A stretch of DNA of 31,840 bases from CAZHGD01 sp964531735. GTDB lineage: Bacteria; Armatimonadota; UBA10988. The DNA is taken from assembly GCA_964531735.1 (NCBI GenBank), contig CAZHGD010000078.1, positions 1 to 31,840 on the forward strand. Direction: 5' to 3'. Position 1 is the stretch's first letter. Every line of letters starts with the position of its first letter. Below the pieces are notes generated by a model. The model saw only the letters and a list, made by a program, of their open reading frames with translations. It was not told the origin of the DNA and did no database searches. This document shows positions 16,051-24,368 of this stretch, one piece after another. A program made the position numbers and the translations under genes.

Positions 16051-18933
16051 TCACTTCACCCTTGCCTCCGCCCAAGTGGCGTGGTCACAGCCAATCCCGT
16101 CCCCGCCGTCCGTCACCACCAGCCGCAACTGGTCCGCACCCGCGAGGTCCAGGTCCAGCTCGCGAGGCCGGTCGCCCAGCTTCATCACCGGGCTCTCATA
16201 GATGCGCTGCCACTGGCCGCCGCGGTGGACCTCCACGACGAAAGCAGCCGAGCCCTTGCCGTAGGCGTGCATCGAGTCGTCGATGCCGATGATCGCTCGG
16301 AACCGGCGCCGGGCGCGCAGCGGACCGTCCAGCCGATAGGTCACGCGGCCGAGGCCCGGGCCCGCGGCGGTCTCGGTGGGATGCAGCAGCAGGCCCTTGG
16401 CGTAGGTGACGCCGCCGAGCCGGATCGGGCCGTCCTGGTAGTTCGTGTCCTTCTTCCAGCACAGCGAGTAGGCCAGTAGGTCCTGCTCGGGCAGGTCGCT
16501 CAGGTAGACCGCGTCACGATCGGTGGCCAGACGAGTGTAGGTGGCGCTGACGGTGGCCGAGCGGGCCACGCGCTGGCCGTCGCTGGTGTAGGCCGCCACC
16601 TTCAGCGTGGCCGTCTCGGTGATGGTCAGCGCGCCGGTGCAGGCTGGCGAGGCCGGGGTGGGCTCGGTGCCGTCCAGCGTGTAGCGGAGCACCAGGCGCG
16701 CCGGCCGCGGCGAGGGCGTGACGGCGACCGTCACCGCCAGCGGCGTGGTGAAATGCCGCGAGGCCGGGCGGATGGCCGGCTCGGCGGCGTCGAGCGGCAG
16801 CACGCGGCGGAACTCGTCGCGCTGCAGGCCCATCTCGTCGAACGGCACGGGCTCAAAGCCAGTCCGCTGCGCCGGCGAGTCGGGCGCCAGGCGGAAGCGC
16901 CGCGCGGGCAGGTCGGCAAAGCCCGGCTCCGGCGGCACGATCAGGTTGCCGCGCTTGGCGAATTCGGCCGCGACCAGCGGGTCGCCATTGCGGTAGGCGA
17001 CCGACTTGCCGCTGCCGTCGAACGAGCCGGTGAAGATGGTGGTGTCGGCCAGGACGTTCTGCTCGACCCGAACGTGCGCCAGGCTGGCCCGCGGGTGCAG
17101 CATGAGGAACGAGGTGCCGCCGCTGACGTTGCGGCGCACGAGGTTGTCCTTGGGGATCTCGCGCTGCAGGATGTGCTCCTCGCCCAGCGCGAAGTCGGCG
17201 GCCAACTGCTTCAGGATCGGGTAGCGCTCACTGTAGGGCGGCCGGTCGTAGCCGACGGCTGCCAGGTTCTCCACCATGCGCCAGGCCCCGCCCTGCTTGA
17301 ACATGTGGTCCTGGGTCCAGACGCTGAACGAGAGGCCGCGGCCGCTCAGGAACAGGTTGTTCTCGACCAACATGCCGCGGCCGCTGTTGGTGTGGAAGAC
17401 CTGGTCGACGTCGTAGAACACGTTGTGGTGGAGGTGAATGCCACCGTTCGGCAGGTCGGGGTAGATGGTGAAGCAGCCCAGGTTGCCCGGACCGTGGACG
17501 TTGTGGAAGTAGTTGCCGCGGAACTCGTGGCCTTGCGAAGTCCAGTCGGCCATGGCATAGGTCACGCCGACATCACCGGTCTCCTGAGCGATGCGGGTGA
17601 AGTCGCAGAACTCGATCACATGGTCGTTGCCGGCGTACGAGATGCCCTGGTGCGGCAGATCGTGGATGGCGCAGTGCGCCACGCGGTGACCGACGCCGGA
17701 CAGGTCGATGGCGCCGTGGTAGGTGCGAAAGACCTGCCCCACGTGGTGAATGTCGCAGTTGACCACCTCGTTGTGCCCGGGGCTGAGCGTCCGGCGGTCA
17801 CCGCCGGCCATCTGGAGGCCGCGGCCGGCCAGTTGGTAGAGGTCGCAACTGCGCACCCGCTGCCGCGTGCCCGAGATCTCGACGGCCGCTTTGGCGCCAA
17901 AGTTGCGGATGGTGCAGCCGGCCAACTCGTTGTCCGAGCCGTCGCGGATGACCACCGCCTGGTCGCGGGAGGCTTCCAGAGTCAACCCGTGGACGCGCAC
18001 ATGCTGCGTGCCGGTAAGCCGCAGCATCGGCTGCTCCAGCTCGCAGAAGAGGATCTCGGCGCGGTCGAGCGGTGACGGCGGCCACAGGTAGAGCCGGCCG
18101 GTGGCCCGATCCAGATACCACTCGCCCGGCGAGTCGAGCTCTTCCAGCAGGTTCAGGAAGTAGAACCGCTGCCCGGCCTTATAGCCGTAGTGGTGGAACG
18201 GTGCCTGCGGCGTGATCTCGCGGCGCGACGGGTCGAGCTTGGCCACGCGCTGGTACTGGTCGGCCCAGTCGAACACCCAGTAGCCGTGCACCCACAGGTC
18301 GCTGAGGTCGCGCCAGCGCGCCGGGCGGTCACCGGCGTAGGTCCAGCGCCCGCAGTGCGGGCTCTCGGCCTTGATCGGGGTGCCGTCTTGCGGCACCGCG
18401 GCCACGCGTAGCCAGTCGCCCACGTTGGGGTAGCGCGCCAGGGGCAGGTAGCGGCTATTGCAGACGAGCTGTGCCGGTCGGCCGCCGACGGGCGCGGGGC
18501 GGCCGAGCTCGCGCACGCCGGCCGCCCGCAGATCGGTCACCACCACCTGCTCGCGCGCCGTCGGGTCGAGCCGGGCCAGGACGGCCGGGTCCTTGACCGG
18601 CTGCCAGTCGGTCAGCCGCGCGCCGCCGCTCAGCCGCACCGTCTCGCCCGGCGCGGCCCGCCAGGTGACCGGCGCGGCGGGCGTGCCCGAGTCGGGCGCG
18701 CTCAGCTCCAGCGTGTCCATCACGCGGTAGACGCCCGCGTGCAGCGTGACGGTGCGCGGTTGGTCGCGCGGCGCCTGACGCACGGCTTCGCGCGCCCGCG
18801 GCAGGCTGGCGAAGGGCTGCGCGGCGGTGCCAGAATTGCTGTCGCGACCGTCCGGCGCGACATGAAATTCGGCGGCGCCGAGTGGGGCCAACGCACACAA
18901 CGCTGTCAGTAGACCGAGTACGCCGCTTCTCAT
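16051..18933 (-). CDS. Secreted right-handed beta-helix protein with chitobiase-type and NPCBM domains
   Basis: A 960-residue exported protein. A signal peptide (GVLGLLTALCALAPLGA) is followed by FHVAPDGRDSNSGTAAQPFA, the typical opening of DUF1565/pectate-lyase-like helices. Residues about 310-620 show repeated short strands with N and H turns (NEVVNCDIHHVGQVF, HRVAHCAIHDL, HEFRGNYFHNVHG, LHHNVFYDVDQVF), as in right-handed parallel beta-helices. At about 715-805 is a chitobiase/hexosaminidase C-terminal type domain (LRYTLDGTEPTPASP). The last 155 residues match NPCBM domains (GGVTYAKGLLLHP, then GSAAFVVEVH). It is probably a polysaccharide lyase or glycosidase acting outside the cell; no catalytic residue can be named. 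Two ATGs are possible (18939, 18933); the second has GGAG seven bases upstream. Confidence 0.82.
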   Translation of the reverse strand: MRSGVLGLLTALCALAPLGAAEFHVAPDGRDSNSGTAAQPFASLPRAREAVRQAPRDQPRTVTLHAGVYRVMDTLELSAPDSGTPAAPVTWRAAPGETVRLSGGARLTDWQPVKDPAVLARLDPTAREQVVVTDLRAAGVRELGRPAPVGGRPAQLVCNSRYLPLARYPNVGDWLRVAAVPQDGTPIKAESPHCGRWTYAGDRPARWRDLSDLWVHGYWVFDWADQYQRVAKLDPSRREITPQAPFHHYGYKAGQRFYFLNLLEELDSPGEWYLDRATGRLYLWPPSPLDRAEILFCELEQPMLRLTGTQHVRVHGLTLEASRDQAVVIRDGSDNELAGCTIRNFGAKAAVEISGTRQRVRSCDLYQLAGRGLQMAGGDRRTLSPGHNEVVNCDIHHVGQVFRTYHGAIDLSGVGHRVAHCAIHDLPHQGISYAGNDHVIEFCDFTRIAQETGDVGVTYAMADWTSQGHEFRGNYFHNVHGPGNLGCFTIYPDLPNGGIHLHHNVFYDVDQVFHTNSGRGMLVENNLFLSGRGLSFSVWTQDHMFKQGGAWRMVENLAAVGYDRPPYSERYPILKQLAADFALGEEHILQREIPKDNLVRRNVSGGTSFLMLHPRASLAHVRVEQNVLADTTIFTGSFDGSGKSVAYRNGDPLVAAEFAKRGNLIVPPEPGFADLPARRFRLAPDSPAQRTGFEPVPFDEMGLQRDEFRRVLPLDAAEPAIRPASRHFTTPLAVTVAVTPSPRPARLVLRYTLDGTEPTPASPACTGALTITETATLKVAAYTSDGQRVARSATVSATYTRLATDRDAVYLSDLPEQDLLAYSLCWKKDTNYQDGPIRLGGVTYAKGLLLHPTETAAGPGLGRVTYRLDGPLRARRRFRAIIGIDDSMHAYGKGSAAFVVEVHRGGQWQRIYESPVMKLGDRPRELDLDLAGADQLRLVVTDGGDGIGCDHATWAEARVK

Positions 18934-19313
18934 CCGCATGCTCCGGGCGCTCCGCCTACGGCTTGCCGGCTGCACGGCGTTTGCCCTCGCGTCGCCGGGA
19001 TCCTCTGTTGGGCGCGGCGGCCGAGGTCGGTAGCCCTGACATCGAGTGCCCGAGTCGCTGACCACTCGCCGCAGAGCAGCACTCAAGAGCTGAGGACGCC
19101 GGATGCGGAATCTGCCGGCCAAGCCGGGCAGACCGCTGGCTCAGCGTCCGTGCCTGCCAACGACCGGCAAGAGGAGGAGCGGTCGTCTACTTGACGAACT
19201 CAGGTGAACTAAGGAGGGCTGGGGCACGTTCACACTGGCCTTGGTTGGTCGCCCAACAGGGCGGCCAAGGAGGTTGGCCGGTGCGGCGCAGAGCCGTGCC
19301 GGAGGAGACTGCG
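18934..19313. other. Divergent intergenic region
   Basis: No gene is supported in these 380 bases. The region separates the minus-strand beta-helix gene from the plus-strand zinc-ribbon membrane protein and should hold both promoters, but no clear -35/-10 pair was found. An isolated TTGACG at 19191 lacks a partner. AAGGAGG at 19267-19273 precedes an in-frame GTG (19281), an alternative start of the downstream gene. Confidence 0.5.
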
Positions 19314-20189
19314 ATGCCAGACCCTGTCTGCCCGAAGTGCGGCTTGGTGTTGCCACCACTGGAGACGGCGTGCCCGCGCTGCACGGCGGCAGCACAAGCC
19401 GCATCGGGCGAGCTGCGCGCGCGCCGGCCCGCAAGGCACAGGTCTCGCGGCATGGCGCCGGCATCCACCGTGTTCGGACGCCTTGTGCTCAGCGCAGGCA
19501 GCTTGTGTCTCGTGCCCCTCGCGGTCTACAAGACCGCCTTTCCCGGCGTGGCCGGGCTCGGTTTCTCGTATGCCTTGGCCGCCCTCGCGCTGCCGTTGGT
19601 GCTGGCCGTGGTGTGGCGCCAGCCGCCCGAGCCGCTCAGTCCGAAGGGCGCGTATTACCGCGCCTCTGGCGTGAAGGTGTTGATAGGTGTGGAGGCATCC
19701 TTGGCGGGCGCCGTGTTTGTGGTGCTCGTGCAAGGCGCGGACACCAACTGGCTAGCGCTCGGGATCTGCTTCGGCGCCATGTGGCTGGTCAGCAGCCTGT
19801 TCGGCCTGCGGATCGCGCTCGGCCGGCGCCGGCAGGTGCCCGACCACCCGTGGACTCCTGCGCAGATGCTTGCTGGGGTGGTCGCCAACACGGCCGCGAT
19901 CATGGCCATTCCCGCCGCCGTCGGCGGCACCGTATGGGCACTCGGCCTGCTGATCGCCGCCGATGCCAGTTCAGGCCAAGACAGGGGGCCCATGTTCTCC
20001 CCCGACAGCCCTTGGGGACATCCGAAAGGAGGGTTCTTTTGGATACTAATGACGCTCGTATCCATTGTGGGGTCTGCGATATGGCTCATTGTGTATCTTG
20101 TTGATCGATTCACTGTGCTCCTTTGCCTGGATGTCGCGGCCATCAATGACCAGCGCGAACAGGCCCGCCAGGAGGACGCCGAGAACTGA
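19314..20189 (+). CDS. Zinc-ribbon multi-pass membrane protein of unknown function
   Basis: A 291-residue protein. It opens with a short zinc ribbon: Cys6-X2-Cys9, then Cys20-X2-Cys23. A basic linker and about six hydrophobic segments follow, among them LVLSAGSLCLVPLAVY, YALAALALPLVLAVVW, VLIGVEASLAGAVFVVLV, LALGICFGAMWLVSSLFG and ILMTLVSIVGSAIWLIVYLV. The C-terminus is charged (INDQREQARQEDAEN). I do not recognise a named family. The ATG at 19314 has GGAGGAG six bases upstream and gives a protein beginning just before the ribbon. The GTG at 19281 with a strong AAGGAGG would add 11 residues and cannot be excluded. The gene seems to stand alone, with no overlap on either side. A second, smaller zinc-ribbon membrane protein lies at 24369-24857. 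Confidence 0.75.
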   Translation: MPDPVCPKCGLVLPPLETACPRCTAAAQAASGELRARRPARHRSRGMAPASTVFGRLVLSAGSLCLVPLAVYKTAFPGVAGLGFSYALAALALPLVLAVVWRQPPEPLSPKGAYYRASGVKVLIGVEASLAGAVFVVLVQGADTNWLALGICFGAMWLVSSLFGLRIALGRRRQVPDHPWTPAQMLAGVVANTAAIMAIPAAVGGTVWALGLLIAADASSGQDRGPMFSPDSPWGHPKGGFFWILMTLVSIVGSAIWLIVYLVDRFTVLLCLDVAAINDQREQARQEDAEN

Positions 20190-20214
20190 CCAGGGCGTGC
20201 TGCGCCTTCCCTGG
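20190..20214 (+). terminator. Weak terminator-like hairpin after the membrane protein gene
   Basis: CCAGGG and CCCTGG form a perfect 6-bp stem immediately after the stop codon. An alternative hairpin AGGGCG/CGCCTT with a 5-base loop lies within it. There is no T-run, so intrinsic termination is uncertain. Confidence 0.25.
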
Positions 20215-20585
20215 CCGCGTGCCCGGCCAGACGGCCTGCGGGGCCGCTGCGCCTGCGCCCAGGCCGCCGTGCCGGGCGGTTCGGGCGCGCGCTGCCGACC
20301 GAAGCCAGCGCTGTGGTCGGCCTGCCGGCAAGTCGCCGGCGCCGCAGCGGCCGCCAACCATAGAGCCAGCACCATTCGTTCGCCATGCAGCGAAAGAGAG
20401 GCGCCTCTCCCGCCTGCCAGCACTGGCGCAGGTGGTGTAATCGGCGAGCCGTGGGCCAGCCGGACCTTGGGAGACAGTACCCGCCGGGCCACGATCCGGA
20501 GACACCAGGGGGTACGGATTCGTCTTGTCAGGCGGCCGTCGCCAACGGCATACTTCCCAGTGGGGGCCGGGCTTCGGAGATGGCC
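20215..20585. other. Intergenic region without a supported gene
   Basis: About 370 bases between the zinc-ribbon membrane gene and the phospholipase C-like gene. The downstream reading frame is open back to 20385, but that extension is compositionally unlike a protein and precedes the signal peptide, so it is not used. No clear promoter, RNA gene or repeat was found. Confidence 0.5.
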
Positions 20586-22976
20586 ATGGTCCACCGCATC
20601 CTGGTCGTTTCGCTGAGCGTTCTGCTGCTGGCCAAGGTTGCTCCGGCCAGCGGTATACCCGGTCACGTGTGCGCGGCGACGCGCATCCTGGCGGCGAACC
20701 CCGGGCTGGCCCGCTTGGTGGCCGGACAGCGGCCAGCGTTCCTGACCGGCGCCGCCGGACCCGACATCGCGTTCGTCGCCTCGGACCCGAAGGACCGCTC
20801 GGCGCCTGGCACCGAGAGTCACTACGACCGCACGGGCGACCTCTGCGTGAGCCTGCTGCGCGAAGCGCGCACCGACGCCGAACGGGCCTTCGCGCTGGGC
20901 TGGATCACGCATTGGCTGACCGACATTCACGTCCACACGCTGGTCAACGCCTACGGTGGCAACTGGGAGGAGATCAAGCGGCATCACCGCCATTCGCAAC
21001 TGGAGGTGGTGGAGGCCAAGTACGTCCACACCACCAAGCCCTACGGCGTGAAGGCCGACGACCTGGTGGTGTCCGGCAGCAGCGTGCCATCGGCCTATGT
21101 GACCCGGGCCTTCGGCGCGATCTACCCGAAGCGGGCCTACCAAGGCACGCCGCCGGCGTTCACCGGGCTGCTGAGCACCGCCGGGGTGTTCATCGGCCAG
21201 AGCACGCAGTGGTATCGCGAAGCCTGTGAGAGTGGCACCGGCAAGGGCAACTCACGGCTGATGGACACGGTCTTGTCGGCGTTCGCCGCGCGGGTGCCGA
21301 CCACCGGCGAGTACCACAGCCTGCTCAAGGCGCTGGAGATCGTCCGGCTGACGCCGGCCACCGACCGCGTGACCGTGCGCGTGCGCGTGAACGACGCCAA
21401 GCTGTTCGGCAAGTTCCTCCGCGAGTGGAGCCCGACCATGGACGCGGTCGCCGCCGCCTCGCCGGCGGTCTTCGGGCCCGTCATCCGTTACTTGGAGAAG
21501 CCCGGCGACGCCGCCCGACTGGCCGCGGTCCGGGCCGTGCTGCCCCACATCGACCTGGACAACCCACTGCGGTCGCCCGACGCCGGCGCGCGCTGGTTGG
21601 GCGGCCTGCGGGCGCGCATGGGTGACGGCACGCTGCGCGGTGACCCGCAGCCCACCGCGCTGTGCGTGCTGGTGGAGGCGCTGAACCGCTCCTCGCTCGG
21701 CGCGCCCATCGCGCTGACCGCGCTGCCGGCCAGCGGCTTCGACCAGAGCCGGCAAGGTGAGGTCGAGGCCACGGTACCGCTGCCCGCCGGCACCACGCAC
21801 TTCCGCCTCGGTGTCGCCCTGGGTCCGCCGGCGGCTTTCGCCAAGCCGGAGTTGGCAGGGGTGGAGTGGGTGGCGGCGGAAGGTGACGTGGCTGCCAAGC
21901 CCGGCCAGACCGGCGTCTGGATGCTGACCAAGCGCACCGTCGACACCACCAAGCCGATCAAAGAGGAGTGGCGCACCGTCGACGTCAAGGTCGGTGGCAG
22001 CTCGGCGTCGGCTGTGACGGTGGAGACCACCGCTCGGAAGACCGGCGGCGGACCGTACGCGGGCATCGGCCTGAAGGCCCGCGCGACGTTCGCCTACGAC
22101 TTCGCCTGGAGCGAGTTGCCCGGCATGCTCGCGCCGGGCGAGACCATCAAGACGCTCTACACGCTGAAGAACGCCGGCTGCAAGCTGGAGGTGCTGCAGG
22201 GCGACAAGAAGTACCTCGATGGCAGTGACGCGCACCTGGCCAGCGCTCTGGTGGTGTTGGCGGCCTGCGGCAACACCACGGCCGAACTCGACGTCGCGGC
22301 CAAGAACCGTGGCTTCGAGAACTCGTATCGCCGTGACCGCAAGCCGGAGACCTACGAGGTCAACCTGGGCTGGGACCCGCGCCAGAGCCAACCGGACAGC
22401 GGGCAGGTCACGCGCACACTGGAGTGCAATCCCTGGGCCTGGGCCGATCCGAAGCAGTACCAGAGGTTCCGCGTCGAGGTTCGCGGCTACGGCCGCTACA
22501 GCGCCTTCTTCGTGCGCTACGACTACGTCTGGGCGCCCGGCGTGAGCGCCACCGGCAGTCCGACACCGCCGGGCGGGGCCACCGGCTCGACGCCGGACAC
22601 CAGGCCGACCACCGGCTCCAGCCCGACTGTCGGCGGCAGCGTCGCCGCCGGCGCGCCAGCCAAGCTGGGTCTCTGTCGCGAGGTGCGCGATGGCACGCCC
22701 GTCGACGTCTACGAAGGCGACCGCCTACCGCGGGTGAAGCGGGTGACCTGCGTCTGGCGCTACCAGAACCAACCGGCGGAGACCGCGGTGCGGTGCGTCT
22801 GGGAGTGCAACGGCCAGGAACTGGCGGCCAATACCGAGACGGTCAGCGGCAACGGCCTGGCGGCCTTCGGCTTGAGCACCAAAGGGGCGGCCGGCCTGCC
22901 CGCCGGTCGCTGGCGGGTGCGCGTGGTGGCGGGCGGGCGCGTGCTGGCCGAGCGCGAATTCACCATGGGCGAATAG
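20586..22976 (+). CDS. Large secreted zinc-dependent phospholipase C-like protein
   Basis: A 796-residue exported protein. The ATG at 20586 is chosen because CGGAG lies about six bases upstream and a signal peptide starts there (ILVVSLSVLLLAKVAPASG). The N-terminal 130 residues match the zinc-dependent phospholipase C/S1-P1 nuclease fold: GHVCAATRIL with His27, FLTGAAGPDIAF with Asp60, ESHYD with His79, and GWITHWLTDIHVHTLVN with His109 and Asp113. These are the expected zinc ligands. Family members are usually 250-400 residues. Here the enzyme domain is followed by several hundred residues of probable beta-rich modules, a Gly/Pro/Thr/Ser linker (about 655-690) and a terminal Ig-like domain ending REFTMGE. 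A lipid or phosphodiester substrate is inferred from the fold only. No neighbour suggests a partner. Confidence 0.75.
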   Translation: MVHRILVVSLSVLLLAKVAPASGIPGHVCAATRILAANPGLARLVAGQRPAFLTGAAGPDIAFVASDPKDRSAPGTESHYDRTGDLCVSLLREARTDAERAFALGWITHWLTDIHVHTLVNAYGGNWEEIKRHHRHSQLEVVEAKYVHTTKPYGVKADDLVVSGSSVPSAYVTRAFGAIYPKRAYQGTPPAFTGLLSTAGVFIGQSTQWYREACESGTGKGNSRLMDTVLSAFAARVPTTGEYHSLLKALEIVRLTPATDRVTVRVRVNDAKLFGKFLREWSPTMDAVAAASPAVFGPVIRYLEKPGDAARLAAVRAVLPHIDLDNPLRSPDAGARWLGGLRARMGDGTLRGDPQPTALCVLVEALNRSSLGAPIALTALPASGFDQSRQGEVEATVPLPAGTTHFRLGVALGPPAAFAKPELAGVEWVAAEGDVAAKPGQTGVWMLTKRTVDTTKPIKEEWRTVDVKVGGSSASAVTVETTARKTGGGPYAGIGLKARATFAYDFAWSELPGMLAPGETIKTLYTLKNAGCKLEVLQGDKKYLDGSDAHLASALVVLAACGNTTAELDVAAKNRGFENSYRRDRKPETYEVNLGWDPRQSQPDSGQVTRTLECNPWAWADPKQYQRFRVEVRGYGRYSAFFVRYDYVWAPGVSATGSPTPPGGATGSTPDTRPTTGSSPTVGGSVAAGAPAKLGLCREVRDGTPVDVYEGDRLPRVKRVTCVWRYQNQPAETAVRCVWECNGQELAANTETVSGNGLAAFGLSTKGAAGLPAGRWRVRVVAGGRVLAEREFTMGE

Positions 22977-22990
22977 GGCGCAGCGGTGTG

Positions 22991-23019
22991 TTGACGGCGC
23001 CGGGCCGGCGCGGTAGGCT
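22991..23019 (+). promoter_or_regulatory. Predicted sigma70-type promoter of the YbjQ gene
   Basis: TTGACG (22991-22996) and TAGGCT (23014-23019) are separated by 17 bases. The -35 box is a 5/6 match; the -10 box keeps the key TA and final T. Transcription would begin near 23026, inside the inverted repeat that follows, about 30 bases before the ATG. Confidence 0.5.
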
Positions 23020-23052
23020 CCCCGCGGGCCGCACGAGGCCGCGGGGAGTCTG
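23014..23052 (+). promoter_or_regulatory. Inverted repeat covering -10 box, start site and ribosome binding site of ybjQ
   Basis: CTCCCCGCGG (23018-23027) and CCGCGGGGAG (23039-23048) are perfect 10-base arms around an 11-base loop. The stem can extend four more pairs outwards (two G-U) to 23014 and 23052. The right arm contains GGGGAG, the likely ribosome binding site, and the left arm overlaps the predicted -10 box. It could be an operator, an RNA hairpin hiding the ribosome binding site, or a terminator for transcripts from the upstream gene. There is no T-run. Confidence 0.6.
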
Positions 23053-23055
23053 GCG

Positions 23056-23370
23056 ATGATTGTCACGACCGGCAACGATGTCGAGGGTCGCCCGATCAAG
23101 TCGTACCTGGGCGTGGTGCGCGGGCTGGTGGTGCGCTCACCGAACCTCGCGCAGGGCCTGCTGGGTGGGCTCAAGCAGGTCATCGGCGGGAACATCGAGT
23201 CGTATGCCCAGGTCTGCGAAGCCGCCCGCCAGACCGCGTTCGACCGCATGGTCGAACACGCGGTGCAGATGGGTGCCGATGCCATCGTCGCGATCCGTTA
23301 CGACGCCACCGAGTTCACCCAAGGCGCTACCGAGGTGCTGGCCTATGGCACCGCGGTGAAGCTGGGTTAG
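23056..23370 (+). CDS. ybjQ: YbjQ family protein (putative heavy-metal-binding, UPF0145)
   Basis: A complete 104-residue member of the YbjQ/UPF0145 family, of normal length. Typical segments are MIVTTGNDVEGRPIKSYLGV at the start, VVRGLVVRSPNLAQGLLGGL, then a helix with AFDRMVEHAVQMGADAIVAI and the closing TEVLAYGTAVKLG. Family proteins are small, cytoplasmic and form pentamers. The 'heavy-metal-binding' label in databases is weakly supported and no Cys or His cluster is visible beyond a single Cys in the middle. The ATG follows GGGGAG by seven bases. It is probably transcribed with the acetyltransferase 67 bases downstream, although a short GTGGC-cgt-GCCAC hairpin lies between them. Confidence 0.93.
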   Translation: MIVTTGNDVEGRPIKSYLGVVRGLVVRSPNLAQGLLGGLKQVIGGNIESYAQVCEAARQTAFDRMVEHAVQMGADAIVAIRYDATEFTQGATEVLAYGTAVKLG

Positions 23371-23437
23371 CGCCTTCGGCTCGTTTGAGGCCGCCGCTCC
23401 ACGCGCGGTGGCCGTGCCACGCACCGGAGTGACCGTC

Positions 23438-24310
23438 ATGCCGTCCGACACCGCCCTGCCCGTTCCCGAAGTGACCGTCGCCGACATCGCCGTCGGCGTC
23501 CGCGCCCTCGGCGTCGAACCCGGTGACATCGTCATGTTCCACAGCTCGCTGAAGAGCATGGGCCACGTGGTCGGCGGCCCGAACGCGGTGATCGACGGCT
23601 TCCTGGAGGCCGTCGGTCCCGAGGGCACGGTCTGCGTGCCGACGCTGTGGTGGAACGGCAAGCAGGACCTGGCCGACTGGGACTGCGCCACGTCGCCATC
23701 GTACCCCGGCCTGATCACCGAGACCTTCCGGCAGCGGGCCGACAGCCTGCGCAGCAACAACCCGACGCACTCGGTCTCGGCCATCGGGCGTTGCGCGGCC
23801 GAGCTGACCGCCGACCACGGACAATGGGGCCTGCGGCCGTGCCTGTTCGGCGACGCGGCCTTCGCCGAGGCCAGCCCGTGGGAACGCCTGTACCAGTGGG
23901 ACGCGCACTACTGCTTCCTGGGCGTCGACTTCACCTACAACACCATGGGCCACCACGCCCAATGCCTGCTGGTCGAGTGGGCCCTGGCGCAGGCGCCGGC
24001 TGACCGGCGAGCCGCGCTCGAAGGGCGCATTTCGCGTTGGGGCACGATTGTCGAGTACTACCAGGAGCAGCGCGCCGGATCGGGCCGCAAGGTCGAGTTC
24101 GTGTGGCCGATGTTCAGCTTCAAGGCCATGGGCGAGCGTCTGGCCGACCTGGGGCTGGTGCGCTTCAGCACCATCGGCAGCGCCACCTTGCGCGGCATCC
24201 GGGCGCGCGTCATGGTCGACACCATGCTCACGCTGCTGAAGGCCGAGCCGCAGCAGTGGTTCACCGAGCCGTTCCTGGGCTGGTGGCGCGAAGCGGTAGG
24301 CGCCACCTAA
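23438..24310 (+). CDS. AAC(3)-family N-acetyltransferase
   Basis: A 290-residue protein of the aminoglycoside 3-N-acetyltransferase family. It has FHSSLKSMGHVVGGPNAVID with HSSL at 35-38, then EGTVCVPTLWWNG, then NNPTHSVSAIGRCAAEL with His111, and later ASPWERLYQWDAHYCFLGVD. These are the acetyl-CoA binding and catalytic regions of the family. Many environmental members acetylate small molecules other than aminoglycosides, so resistance should not be assumed. The ATG at 23438 has GGAG nine bases upstream; a GTG at 23408 is an alternative with no clear ribosome binding site. The gene follows ybjQ on the same strand and ends in a hairpin shared with the convergent zinc-ribbon gene. No mobile element is near it. 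Confidence 0.88.
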   Translation: MPSDTALPVPEVTVADIAVGVRALGVEPGDIVMFHSSLKSMGHVVGGPNAVIDGFLEAVGPEGTVCVPTLWWNGKQDLADWDCATSPSYPGLITETFRQRADSLRSNNPTHSVSAIGRCAAELTADHGQWGLRPCLFGDAAFAEASPWERLYQWDAHYCFLGVDFTYNTMGHHAQCLLVEWALAQAPADRRAALEGRISRWGTIVEYYQEQRAGSGRKVEFVWPMFSFKAMGERLADLGLVRFSTIGSATLRGIRARVMVDTMLTLLKAEPQQWFTEPFLGWWREAVGAT

Positions 24311-24338
24311 CCTGCCGCGCGCGGGGTGCGTGGCAGGT
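24310..24338. terminator. Hairpin between convergent genes, possibly bidirectional terminator
   Basis: ACCTGCCGCGC (24310-24320) pairs with GCGTGGCAGGT (24328-24338) over 11 bp with one G-U pair and a 7-base loop. It starts at the acetyltransferase stop codon and lies 30 bases from the stop of the opposite gene. There is no T-run on either side, so it may terminate weakly or protect 3' ends. Confidence 0.45.
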
Positions 24339-24368
24339 AAGGTGGCCTAGACCGGCCCGAGCGCGAGG

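Noticed and set aside
19191..19220. TTGACG as a -35 box for the zinc-ribbon membrane gene
   Set aside because: No acceptable -10 box was found 16-18 bases downstream.
20385..20585. Upstream start of the phospholipase C-like protein at 20385
   Set aside because: It would place 67 residues of non-protein-like composition before a clear signal peptide; the ATG at 20586 has a ribosome binding site.
23438..24310. Antibiotic resistance island
   Set aside because: The AAC(3)-family gene has no mobile element or other resistance gene nearby, and many family members act on other substrates.
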